The notes beneath the pieces were generated by a model. It was not told the DNA's origin and made no database searches. It saw only the letters and a program-made list of their open reading frames with translations. Positions 33,488 to 42,288 of a stretch of 64,000 nt of DNA are shown here, piece after piece. This stretch comes from an uncultured Cetobacterium sp. (GTDB lineage: Bacteria; Fusobacteriota; Fusobacteriia; Fusobacteriales; Fusobacteriaceae): assembly GCF_945952365.1 (NCBI RefSeq), contig NZ_CAMFHX010000006.1:1-64000 (forward strand). Reading direction: 5' to 3'. The number at the start of each line of letters is the position of its first letter. Positions within the stretch are counted from its first letter, which is position 1. Position numbers and translations under genes: made by a program.

Positions 33488-34341
33488 TAGATAAAAATAT
33501 ATATTTTGAAAAAAATGATAGTTGGAAAAAAATAATTGGAATATATTTTATATTAATCATATTTTGTTGCATAACTCTTTATCCTTTATTGAATGTTTTA
33601 TCAGTAGCTTTAAGACCTGGAAATCAGTTGTTTTCAACAAGTTTAAGAATAATTCCAGCAGATGCTACACTAGATAACTTTAGAAAGGCTTTGTTTGAAA
33701 CAGATTTATTAATATGGTTAAAAAATTCATTGATTATATCTTTATTGACAGCAATAATAGGAGTTTTTATATCAATAACAGCTGGATATGCTTTTTCAAG
33801 ATTTTCATTTTGGGGAAGAAAAGTTGGGATGATGACATTTTTGGTAACTCAGATGTTCCCAGCTCCAATGCTATTACTTCCAATGTTTATAATTTTAGTA
33901 AAATTAAAACTGATGAATAGTTTTTTAGGGCTTTTAATCCCTTATGTAGCGGTGTCAGTTCCATTTTCTGTATGGATGTTGAAGGGGTATTTTGATACGA
34001 TTCCAAAATCATTAGAAGAGAGTGCCTATATTGATGGTTGCAAAGTATGGCAGGTTATGTATAAAATAGTATTACCTATTTCAACACCGGCACTTGCAAT
34101 AACAGGATTATTTTCTTTTATGACAGCTTGGTCGGAGTTTGTAATAGCAAGAATAATATTAACATCAGCAGATAAATTAACTCTTCCGGTTGGATTAGTA
34201 AATCTTCAAGGATCATTTAGCGCAGAGTGGGGAACATATTCAGCAGCAGCATTGATAACAAGCATACCAGTAGTAATACTATTTGTTAGTCTATCAAGAT
34301 ATCTTGTGGGAGGTTTAACTGTAGGAGGAGTTAAAGAATAG
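33484..34341 (+). CDS. malG: Maltodextrin ABC transporter permease
   Basis: The second membrane subunit, 285 residues with six helices. It begins with a charged stretch, then IIGIYFILIIFCCITLYPLLNVLSVALRPG. The EAA loop is ESAYIDGCKVWQVMYKIVLPISTPAL, and GYAFSRFSFWGRK and LTLPVGLVNLQG are typical of MalG-type proteins. Its ATG overlaps the malF stop, with GGAGGAAATCAG as ribosome site. It is followed nine bases later by the regulator gene. Confidence 0.92.
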   Translation: MIDKNIYFEKNDSWKKIIGIYFILIIFCCITLYPLLNVLSVALRPGNQLFSTSLRIIPADATLDNFRKALFETDLLIWLKNSLIISLLTAIIGVFISITAGYAFSRFSFWGRKVGMMTFLVTQMFPAPMLLLPMFIILVKLKLMNSFLGLLIPYVAVSVPFSVWMLKGYFDTIPKSLEESAYIDGCKVWQVMYKIVLPISTPALAITGLFSFMTAWSEFVIARIILTSADKLTLPVGLVNLQGSFSAEWGTYSAAALITSIPVVILFVSLSRYLVGGLTVGGVKE

Positions 34342-34353
34342 GAGGATATTTTG

Positions 34354-35124
34354 GTGGAAAATGAAAAGATTTTAGAAAATTTAGAAAAGGTTGGTTTTGG
34401 AAGAAAAGAAGCAGAGGTTTTTTTAGAGTTGATAAAAAACCCTGGTGCGAATGGATCTCAAATAGCAAAAACTTTAGGTTATCCAAGAACAACAGTTTAT
34501 CAAAATTTAGATATTTTACAAAAGAAGGGGTATATAAATTCATATTTAGATAAAGAGATAACATTTTATGAAACCATGGATTTAAATGAGATATTTGAAA
34601 ATTATAAAAAAAATGTAGATTCTGCTACAAAATTTTTAAAAGATGAATTAAATAAAGTAAATGTTAGTGGAAAGCAAAAGCAGTTTTATAATTTAAACTC
34701 TTTTGATGATATAAAAGATAGGTTTAAATCTATTTTAAAAAAAGCTGAGAATTTAGTTTATATAAACACAAATTTAGATTTATTTGAATTTGAAAAAGAT
34801 TTTAAAAGTTTAAAAGAAAGGGGAGTTAGAGTCGTAATATTTAGCTTTAATAAAACAGAATATAAGACTTTAGAAGTAGAAACATATATAAGAGATAGTT
34901 TTAATAAGAATATTACAGATTCAGAAAAAAGATTGATGGTAGCAATAGATTCTACTGCTGCAATAATAGGTAGTAACTATGAAGGCGAGTTTTGTGGAAC
35001 ATACTCGGAAAATAGATTGCTTGTAAATATAGTTACAGAACATATAAAAAATGATATCCATTTAATGAAATTAGAAAATAGATTTGGAAAGGATATCAAT
35101 AAAATAATAACTTTAGATTTTTAA
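34354..35124 (+). CDS. TrmB-family sugar-responsive transcription regulator
   Basis: A 256-residue DNA-binding protein. The N-terminal winged helix (residues 1-70) has LEKVGFGRKEAEVFLELIK and GSQIAKTLGYPRTTVYQNLDIL as the recognition helix, then a TrmB-type sensor domain with AENLVYINTNLDLF and VVIFSFNKTEY. Family members bind maltose, maltotriose or other sugars and repress maltose genes. GTG at 34354 is chosen over TTG at 34351 because GGAGGATA is seven to eight bases before it. It follows malG in the same operon and is the best candidate to bind the repeat GTTGTA-N7-TACAAC. Confidence 0.85.
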   Translation: MENEKILENLEKVGFGRKEAEVFLELIKNPGANGSQIAKTLGYPRTTVYQNLDILQKKGYINSYLDKEITFYETMDLNEIFENYKKNVDSATKFLKDELNKVNVSGKQKQFYNLNSFDDIKDRFKSILKKAENLVYINTNLDLFEFEKDFKSLKERGVRVVIFSFNKTEYKTLEVETYIRDSFNKNITDSEKRLMVAIDSTAAIIGSNYEGEFCGTYSENRLLVNIVTEHIKNDIHLMKLENRFGKDINKIITLDF

Positions 35125-35143
35125 AATAAAATGGGGTGATTAA

Positions 35144-35974
35144 ATGAAAAATCTATTTTTTTTAGGAGCTTTTTTGTCGGTGGTTTTAATATCAGGATGT
35201 AGTTCAAGTGGGATTAAGAGCTCTAATAACATATCTACAACAAAGAATCAGGTATTAGTTTATGGAGCGAAAGATACTACTTTAAGAGACTATCCTTTGA
35301 TTACTAAAGGGGATAAGATTTCATCAGATAAATTTAATATGGATATAAACTTTTCAGAAAAAACAATAGATTTAACTTTTGAAAATATATCTAAAAATGT
35401 GATTTTTTTAAATTGGGCTGATGCTAAATATGTGGGCTTTGATGGGAAGGAACAAAGATTATTTAATCTAAATCAAAAAGATAATGGATTTTATGTAAAG
35501 CCGATAGATTCAGGAGTTAGACCAGGAGAAAAGATAGAGGTTAAACTAATTCCAGTTAATAACTTAAGAGTTTTATTTGGAAACTCAACAACTTCTCAGG
35601 AGATATTGATAGATAAATCTTTATTTTCTAGTGAAGAAGAATCTAAGAAATATGGTCAAATTGTAATTCCTATAAATTTAGATTCTAAAAAAGGACCTAT
35701 TATTCAAAGCAATATATATTTTGGAAAAGATATTGTACCAAAAGAGGTTTCAATAATTTTAGATACAAAACCTTCTAAAAAAGTAGTTCATTCTACCCCA
35801 GAAGTAGGATTAGAATTAAAAAATATAAAAAATGAAAATACCAAGCTCAATAGTGAGATTCAAAATAAAGAGGAAATATTAAAACAGTTGAGAGAAAAAG
35901 CTAGATTAAAAGCTGAGTTAGAGAAAAAAGAGTTAGAAATCGCAGAACTTATGAAAAAATTAAATGAAAATTAA
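35144..35974 (+). CDS. Lipoprotein with a coiled-coil tail
   Basis: A 276-residue lipoprotein: the signal MKNLFFLGAFLSVVLISGC has lipidation at Cys19 (ISGC) and SSS after it. The centre (about 40-200) is a beta-rich domain with no recognised family, containing VFLNWADA-type strands. The C-terminus (about 225-276) is a coiled coil rich in Lys, Glu and Leu (NEILKQL-type heptads). It sits between the regulator and the phosphorylase in the maltodextrin operon with a short spacing (19 bases) from the regulator. Its link to sugar use is only positional. AAAATGGGGTGATTAA gives a moderate ribosome site. Confidence 0.7.
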   Translation: MKNLFFLGAFLSVVLISGCSSSGIKSSNNISTTKNQVLVYGAKDTTLRDYPLITKGDKISSDKFNMDINFSEKTIDLTFENISKNVIFLNWADAKYVGFDGKEQRLFNLNQKDNGFYVKPIDSGVRPGEKIEVKLIPVNNLRVLFGNSTTSQEILIDKSLFSSEEESKKYGQIVIPINLDSKKGPIIQSNIYFGKDIVPKEVSIILDTKPSKKVVHSTPEVGLELKNIKNENTKLNSEIQNKEEILKQLREKARLKAELEKKELEIAELMKKLNEN

Positions 35975-35993
35975 TAAATAAGGAGTGTATAGA

Positions 35994-38375
35994 ATGCTAA
36001 TTGAAAAAGGTCTTTTAAAAAGTGAGATAGAAACTAAAGTAGGAGTTTTATTTAATAAGAGCATTGATGAAGCTAACTCTTTTGAAATCTATCAGAGTTT
36101 AAGTAAAGTACTTCTAGATAATATCTCAAAGAAGTGGTTAGAAACTAGAAAAAAATATGAAAATGAAAAACAAGCATTTTATTTCTCGGCAGAGTTTCTT
36201 ATGGGAAGAGCTCTTGGAAATAATCTAATAAATTTAGGGATTTATCAAGAGGTAAGTGAAATTCTATCAGAGATAGGATTAGAGATAAACACAATCGAAG
36301 CTGCTGAAGAGGATGCAGGGCTTGGAAATGGTGGGCTTGGAAGATTAGCTGCTTGTTTTATGGATTCTCTTGTAACATTGAATCTACCTGGGACAGGTTA
36401 TGGAATTAAATATAAAAATGGAATCTTCAAACAGAAAATAGTTGATGGTTTTCAAGTGGAAACTCCTGAATCTTGGCTTAGATATGGTGATGTTTGGACA
36501 GTAGCTAGACCATTTGATGAAGTTATTGTAGAGTTTGGAGATTCTAAAGTTAGAGCAGTGCCTTATGATATGCCTATAATAGGTTATGGAACAGATAACG
36601 TAAATACTTTAAGACTTTGGGAAGCTAAAGCAATTGAAGAGTTAGATTTAAAAGAGTTCAATGACCAAAATTATGAAAAAGCTTTAGAAAATGTAAATAG
36701 AGCAGAGGATATCACAAGAATTCTTTATCCAAATGATTCAACAAATGAGGGGAAAAAGTTAAGATTGAAGCAACAATATTTCTTTACCTCAGCATCATTA
36801 CAGGATATAGTTAGAAAGTTTAAAAAACTTCATGGAGATGATTTTAAAAGACTTCCAGAGTTTGTGTCAATACAATTAAATGATACTCATCCTGTTATAG
36901 CTATCCCAGAACTTATGAGAATTCTTACAGATGTAGAGGGATTGTTATGGAAAGACGCTTGGGCAATAGTTGAAAAAACTTTTGCTTATACTAACCACAC
37001 AATACTTTCAGAAGCTCTAGAAAAATGGTGGATTGGATTATATGAAGAGGTTGTTCCAAGAATATCTGCAATCACAGAGAGAATTCACTATCAATTTTTA
37101 AATCTTTTAGAGGAGAAATATCCAGAGGATAAAGCTAGAAGAGAGAGAATGAGTATTATCCAAGGTGACCTTATTCATATGGCTTGGTTAGCAATCTATG
37201 GATCATCTAAAACAAATGGAGTTGCTGCTCTTCATACAGATATATTAAAGCATATAGAATTGAAAGAGTGGTATGAACTTTTCCCAGATAGATTCTTAAA
37301 CAAAACAAATGGGATAACCCAAAGAAGATGGATGTTACAATGTAATCCACAACTTTCAAATCTTATAACAGAACTTATAGGTGATAAATGGATTACAGAC
37401 TTCTCAGAAATGAAAAATTTAGAGAGATATTCTACTGATAAAAATATAATAAAGAGATTCTTAAATATAAAATCTGAAAAGAAAAAAGAGTTAGCAGATT
37501 ACATAGAAAAAACTTCTGGAATTAAAATAAATCCAGATTCAATCTTTGATATTCAGATAAAAAGACTTCATGAATATAAAAGACAACTACTAAATATACT
37601 ACATATTTTAGATTTGTATTATAGATTAAAAGAGAATCCAGAGATGAAAATTCATCCAGTGACATATATATTTGGTGCTAAATCAGCTCCAGGATATATG
37701 AGAGCAAAAGGAACTATTAGATTGATAAATGAAGTAGCTTCTATTATTAATAATGATTTGAATATAAAAGATATGATAAAAGTTGTCTTTATAGAAAACT
37801 ATAACGTTTCAGCAGCTCAATATCTATTCCCAGCAGCAGATATTTCAGAACAGATATCTACAGCTGGAAAAGAAGCTTCGGGAACGGGAAATATGAAGTT
37901 TATGATAAATGGAGCTTTAACATTTGGAACTTTGGATGGAGCGAATGTAGAGATTGTTGAAGAAGCTGGAGTAGAGAACAACTATATCTTCGGATTAAAA
38001 GTTGAAGAGATTGAAAAAATGAAAAAAGAGGGATATGACCCATATATTCCTTATAATAATACACCTGGATTAAAAAGAGTTGTAGATGCTCTTATCAATG
38101 GAACGTTAGATGATGGTGGAACAGGGTATTACAAAGAGCTGTATGATTCATTGATGAAGGGGGCTTCATGGCATAAAGCAGATCAATACTTTGTGTTAGA
38201 AGATTTTGCTGAATTTAGAAGAGTTCAAGGAAAAATTAATAATGAGTTTTCAGATAGAGATAATTGGGGAAGAAAAGCTTGGATAAATATATCTAATGGT
38301 GGAAAGTTTTCATCAGATAGAACAATAGCTGAATATGCAAAAGAGATTTGGAATATAAACCCTCAAAAAATTTAA
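35994..38375 (+). CDS. glgP: Glycogen/maltodextrin phosphorylase
   Basis: A GT35 enzyme that cleaves alpha-1,4 glucans with phosphate to glucose-1-phosphate, 793 residues. YFSAEFLMGRALGNNLINLG near 58-77, GNGGLGRLAACFMDSL near 108-123, and the PLP lysine Lys635 in the ASGTGNMKF block (with GALTFGTLDGANVEI after it) are clear. The frame opens at a GTG at 35985, but the AAGGAG at 35980-35985 points to the ATG at 35994. It follows the lipoprotein gene and works with MalQ on dextrins brought by MalEFG. It has no long glycogen-binding extension, which suggests maltodextrin preference. Confidence 0.96.
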   Translation: MLIEKGLLKSEIETKVGVLFNKSIDEANSFEIYQSLSKVLLDNISKKWLETRKKYENEKQAFYFSAEFLMGRALGNNLINLGIYQEVSEILSEIGLEINTIEAAEEDAGLGNGGLGRLAACFMDSLVTLNLPGTGYGIKYKNGIFKQKIVDGFQVETPESWLRYGDVWTVARPFDEVIVEFGDSKVRAVPYDMPIIGYGTDNVNTLRLWEAKAIEELDLKEFNDQNYEKALENVNRAEDITRILYPNDSTNEGKKLRLKQQYFFTSASLQDIVRKFKKLHGDDFKRLPEFVSIQLNDTHPVIAIPELMRILTDVEGLLWKDAWAIVEKTFAYTNHTILSEALEKWWIGLYEEVVPRISAITERIHYQFLNLLEEKYPEDKARRERMSIIQGDLIHMAWLAIYGSSKTNGVAALHTDILKHIELKEWYELFPDRFLNKTNGITQRRWMLQCNPQLSNLITELIGDKWITDFSEMKNLERYSTDKNIIKRFLNIKSEKKKELADYIEKTSGIKINPDSIFDIQIKRLHEYKRQLLNILHILDLYYRLKENPEMKIHPVTYIFGAKSAPGYMRAKGTIRLINEVASIINNDLNIKDMIKVVFIENYNVSAAQYLFPAADISEQISTAGKEASGTGNMKFMINGALTFGTLDGANVEIVEEAGVENNYIFGLKVEEIEKMKKEGYDPYIPYNNTPGLKRVVDALINGTLDDGGTGYYKELYDSLMKGASWHKADQYFVLEDFAEFRRVQGKINNEFSDRDNWGRKAWINISNGGKFSSDRTIAEYAKEIWNINPQKI

Positions 38376-38384
38376 AAAAATAGG

Positions 38385-38411
38385 AACTACCACATTTATG
38401 TGGTAGTTTTT
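38385..38411 (+). terminator. Terminator after glgP
   Basis: AACTACCACA-TTTA-TGTGGTAGTT is a perfect 10-bp stem followed by TTTTT, marking the end of the maltodextrin operon. Confidence 0.9.
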
Positions 38412-38438
38412 GTCATAGTTAAAATTAGGAGTTGAGAG

Positions 38439-39035
38439 ATGAAAATACTTGCAGTTAGTGATGAGGCAACATTGGAAAGATATTCTCCAGAGACTTTAAA
38501 AGAGATGTTTAAAGATATTGAGTTGATAGTTTCATGTGGGGATGTGAGCAATAGATATTTAGATTATCTATTTACGGTTTTAAATAAAGAGTGTATATAC
38601 GTGAATGGAAACCATATATATGCTCAAGATCATGATATAAGCTTTTGTAAAAATTTAGACTTTGGTGAAAATTATACTGTGAAAGGTATAAAAATAGTTG
38701 GGTTTGATGGAAGCCATATATATTCAAGAGGAAACCATCAATATAGTGAGAAAGATGTATTTTTTATGGTGATGAAAAGTTATCTGAAAACAATGTTTAA
38801 AACAGTTGATTTAGTGATTAGTCATTCACCTGTTGGTGGAATAAACGAAGGAGATGACCCGATTCATAAGGGTTTTAATAGTTATAGAAAAGCGATAGAT
38901 CTATTAAAACCAAAATATTGGTTGCATGGACATGTACATTTGAAAAGTCATCATGAGATAAAAGAAGCAGAGTTAGAAAATACAAAAATAATAAATGTAT
39001 TTGGGTATAAGGTTTTAGACTTGGATTTTTCTTAA
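38439..39035 (+). CDS. Metallophosphoesterase with an altered first metal motif
   Basis: A 198-residue calcineurin-like phosphoesterase. The metal motifs are CGDVSNR (residues 32-38 region), GNHIY, SHSPVGG and GHVHLKSHHE. The first motif, normally DxH, is here SDEAT near residues 7-11, so its histidine is missing, though Asp8 is kept. This may change the metal site or activity. It is close (10 bases) to a ParB-like protein gene, with which it seems to form an operon. TTAGGAGTTGAG precedes the ATG. Substrate unknown. Confidence 0.8.
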   Translation: MKILAVSDEATLERYSPETLKEMFKDIELIVSCGDVSNRYLDYLFTVLNKECIYVNGNHIYAQDHDISFCKNLDFGENYTVKGIKIVGFDGSHIYSRGNHQYSEKDVFFMVMKSYLKTMFKTVDLVISHSPVGGINEGDDPIHKGFNSYRKAIDLLKPKYWLHGHVHLKSHHEIKEAELENTKIINVFGYKVLDLDFS

Positions 39036-39045
39036 AGGAGGTAGA

Positions 39046-40734
39046 ATGAAGGAGATTATAGAAAAAGAGGAAGCAGAGTTGGCTTTTAGAAAGGCTTTAA
39101 GGAAAACTAGGTTTAATTTCTTTGATAGAGAGGGAAAAAGAATAAAAGAATTTTCTACAGTGGAGAAAGAGGAGCAGTTATCAAATCGTATTTACTTAGG
39201 GATACGTGAAGTATTACTTTCGAAAGTAGTTGGAACAGTAGAAAAAGCTCAGGACTTTGATAAAGATTTTAATCCTGTGAGAGATGAATCTCGAGTTAGG
39301 TGGGTAAATGTATATTTGAAAACTTTAGAAGATGGAAGTCTTCCACCTGTGATTCTTTATAAAGTAAAAGAGGAGTATTTTGTGTATGATGGAAATCATA
39401 GAGTTTCCGTAGCTAAAACTTTAAATTTTCATTCGATTGAAGCAGAGGTTTATGAGTTTTTTTCTGAGAAAAATGAGGAATCTGATATTTTATCAAGAGA
39501 AAGATTTAGTTTTGAGAAAGAAACTGGATTGAGCGGAATCGAGTGCTCTAAGAGTGAGAGGTATAAAGAGTTAAGAAGTGAAGTAAGAAAGTTTTTAGAG
39601 TTATATTCTTTAGGAGAAGAGGGATTTGAACCTTCAACTGCTTGGCATCAAAGAATATTTATACCGGTAGTAAACATTTTACTCTCTAATTTTAAAGATT
39701 TAGAATCTAAACTTAATGGGGATATATTTGTTGAATATTTAAGATATAAAAATAGTTATAAATTAGGAAATAAATATGAAAAAGGTTATACGAATACCTT
39801 AGTAGATTATTTAAATAGAAATAAAATTTTATTAGTAAAAAAAATAGAAACAGATATAAAGTTAGATAGCTTTTTAATAGATGATTTTAGAAAACTTTAC
39901 TATATAGATAGAATTATATTTTATACTGATGATACAAAAGGAAAGATAAAAGCCATTAGAGAATATTCTAAAAAGCAGTTTAGAAGAGAGACATTAGTTA
40001 TAGGAGAGATTGCACTTTTCAGCTTAAATAATGATATACCAGGTTTTATTGTGGGAATGCAAAGATGGTTTGAAGGAGTTTATAATTTTTATAGAGATGA
40101 GTTAGTACTTAAATCAAGACAACTAAATATTGATACAAAGGATTTAAATTTACATTCGGTTGTAGAGGATTGCATAAGATACTCAAGATATTATAGAAAA
40201 AAAGCAAATAAACTTTTAACAAGAAAAGAGTTGGTTTATAGCTATTTATTAGATATATTCTTACCTATTTTTATACTATTTCAAGAGAATGGAATTGAGG
40301 ATGATTTGAATAAGCAGTATTTAAAAATTAGTCAAAGTTATCTATATTATACTCGTTATGGGGGAGAGGATAATTTAAGAGTATTTCTTCAAAAAAATAT
40401 TTTAAATAAAGAGGAGTATAAAATTGGAGACTTTATTCTTAGTAAAAATATTAAATTAGATTATAATTTAGATAAAGAGATGGAAAATTTTAGTATATTA
40501 AAAGAGTATGGTGGAACACAGAATTATGAGACTATTTACAGATTAAAGGAGTATATTAAATTCTTAAAAATAGAAGATTCAGAAGAGAAAAATAAGAAAT
40601 TTAAAGATGATATAGAAAAAATCCTTAAAAATCGTGAAATTTTAGTACAGTATAACAATAATAGAGTTTTAAATCTTATAAAAGGAAAGTGGGAACAGTA
40701 CACTTTTGTGGATTACTATGGAACTTTAGTTTAA
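39046..40734 (+). CDS. ParB/Srx-like protein of unknown function
   Basis: A 562-residue protein with a ParB-type domain near residues 50-145: RWVNVYLKTLEDGSLPPVILYKV and the DGNHRVSVAKTL block, the usual ParB/sulfiredoxin-fold signature. The remaining 400 residues are charged and probably mostly helical, without a family I recognise; a basic-acidic alternation (RKKANKLLTRKELV) appears around 385-397. No HTH motif is obvious. AAAGGAGGTAG is a perfect ribosome site. It follows the phosphoesterase gene by ten bases and ends in a terminator; it may bind DNA or nucleotide with the phosphoesterase acting on the same substrate, but this is a guess. Confidence 0.65.
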   Translation: MKEIIEKEEAELAFRKALRKTRFNFFDREGKRIKEFSTVEKEEQLSNRIYLGIREVLLSKVVGTVEKAQDFDKDFNPVRDESRVRWVNVYLKTLEDGSLPPVILYKVKEEYFVYDGNHRVSVAKTLNFHSIEAEVYEFFSEKNEESDILSRERFSFEKETGLSGIECSKSERYKELRSEVRKFLELYSLGEEGFEPSTAWHQRIFIPVVNILLSNFKDLESKLNGDIFVEYLRYKNSYKLGNKYEKGYTNTLVDYLNRNKILLVKKIETDIKLDSFLIDDFRKLYYIDRIIFYTDDTKGKIKAIREYSKKQFRRETLVIGEIALFSLNNDIPGFIVGMQRWFEGVYNFYRDELVLKSRQLNIDTKDLNLHSVVEDCIRYSRYYRKKANKLLTRKELVYSYLLDIFLPIFILFQENGIEDDLNKQYLKISQSYLYYTRYGGEDNLRVFLQKNILNKEEYKIGDFILSKNIKLDYNLDKEMENFSILKEYGGTQNYETIYRLKEYIKFLKIEDSEEKNKKFKDDIEKILKNREILVQYNNNRVLNLIKGKWEQYTFVDYYGTLV

Positions 40735-40736
40735 AA

Positions 40737-40773
40737 GAAAAGCTATCGAATTTTAAAACTCGATAGCTTTTTA
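40737..40773. terminator. Terminator between the ParB-like and GGDEF genes
   Basis: AAAAGCTATCGA and TCGATAGCTTTT form a perfect 12-bp stem with a 10-base loop and T tracts at both ends, between converging genes. Confidence 0.9.
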
Positions 40774-40774
40774 C

Positions 40775-42190
40775 TTAAATAGAATTTTTATTTACTTTTA
40801 TGAGTTGATTATCAATTTCATTGGATACGTATGCACAATTTTTTCCAGCTTTCTTTGCTTTATATAAAGCACTATCAGCTTCGTTGTATAGATTGATGAA
40901 ATTATAGTACTCATCTCCTATAAATGTTATTCCAATACTAGCAGATATAACTATATTTTTTTCATTTCTACCATAAGTTGTATTCATAAGAGTTAATAAA
41001 GTTTTAATTTTATTAATAACAGTTTTCTCATTATCAATACTTTCGACAAAAATTATGAATTCGTCTCCACCAATTCTAGAAATTACAGAGTTATCATAAA
41101 AAATATCTTTAATTTTATTTGCTGATTCTCGAATAACATAATCTCCTGTAGTATGGCCAAGTTCATCGTTTATAGCTTTAAAATTATCAATATCTAAAAT
41201 TATAAAAGCAGATTTAAAGCTTTTTAAAGACTCTTTTTTAAAGTAGTTTTTAATATAGTCCTCTAAATATTTTCTGTTATAAACTCCAGATAGATAATCT
41301 TGATTTAAAGAATCTAGAAGTGGCTGAATTTCTATTTTTTTATTGATATCAAAGCTTTTAAAAATCATCAGAAACAGTATAGTAAAAACAAAAATTATAA
41401 TTAGTGTACTAGCCCAAGTTCCGAAAAAATATTTTGAAATATTCAAATCTGTAATTATATACCAATTAGAAAGGTGCTTTTTGTTAAAAGCTATAAAATG
41501 TAAATCACCATTTCTTTTTTTAAAGAAAACACCAGTTGGTTCACATGAGATAAGATCATCTTTAAGTTGTAGAAAATTAGCCTTAAAATCACCGGCAATG
41601 ACATTCATTTCATCATCTAAGATAGTTGTTGTGTATCCTTGGCTAGAAGCTCCATAAGTATTTTTTAGATTGATTAAATCTGTTAGACGAATAGAGATGA
41701 ATACAGCACCATTAAAGTCATCATTTATATCTAATATTGGATGCACAATTACAATATTTTCTTCACCAGTTGTTCTACTTATAATAACATCACTGATAAC
41801 ATTTTGTTTTGTTTTTTTTACTTTTTGAAAATATGCTCTATCTGAAAGATCGGCAAGTCCTCCTTCAAGAGAACTTGAGGTATTTCCATCTTTATCCATA
41901 AGAGCAATCATAAGGAAATCATATTTCTCTTGGAAAGGTCTCAGAGAAAGAGCTCTTTCTTGAATTGGAATTGATTCATCTTTTATATATTTTAAATTTG
42001 CTATAGATTCCAATAATAAGATTTTATCATTTATTTTACTACTTATATCAATAAAAGCACCTTTATTAATTAATACTGTAATTTCTTGACCTCTAGATAA
42101 AATCTGTTTTGTAGATAAAAAAAGTGTAATCATAATAATAAGACTCATTAAGAAGATAATTAATTTATTTTTTTTAGTGTATTGATTCAT
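40775..42190 (-). CDS. Membrane diguanylate cyclase with a Cache sensor
   Basis: Makes cyclic di-GMP from GTP. A first transmembrane helix lies near residues 9-27, then a periplasmic dCACHE-type sensor (about 30-255) and a second helix near 260-280 (STLIIIFVFTILFLMIF). The GGDEF domain fills the rest, with intact GGDEF at 374-378 (SRIGGDEFIIF), DIDNFKAINDELGHTTGD and a GITFIGD-type end. No RxxD inhibition site is seen five residues before GGDEF. At 471 residues it is complete. It is alone, with a terminator after it. The signal it senses is unknown. Confidence 0.9.
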   Translation of the reverse strand: MNQYTKKNKLIIFLMSLIIMITLFLSTKQILSRGQEITVLINKGAFIDISSKINDKILLLESIANLKYIKDESIPIQERALSLRPFQEKYDFLMIALMDKDGNTSSSLEGGLADLSDRAYFQKVKKTKQNVISDVIISRTTGEENIVIVHPILDINDDFNGAVFISIRLTDLINLKNTYGASSQGYTTTILDDEMNVIAGDFKANFLQLKDDLISCEPTGVFFKKRNGDLHFIAFNKKHLSNWYIITDLNISKYFFGTWASTLIIIFVFTILFLMIFKSFDINKKIEIQPLLDSLNQDYLSGVYNRKYLEDYIKNYFKKESLKSFKSAFIILDIDNFKAINDELGHTTGDYVIRESANKIKDIFYDNSVISRIGGDEFIIFVESIDNEKTVINKIKTLLTLMNTTYGRNEKNIVISASIGITFIGDEYYNFINLYNEADSALYKAKKAGKNCAYVSNEIDNQLIKVNKNSI

Positions 42191-42288
42191 TTACAACTCC
42201 TATATATTTACTGCATTATAAAAATGCCACAACTTATGTTATATAGTTTTTGTAGAAAATAGTCAACTGTAATTTTTTAAAATTTTTT

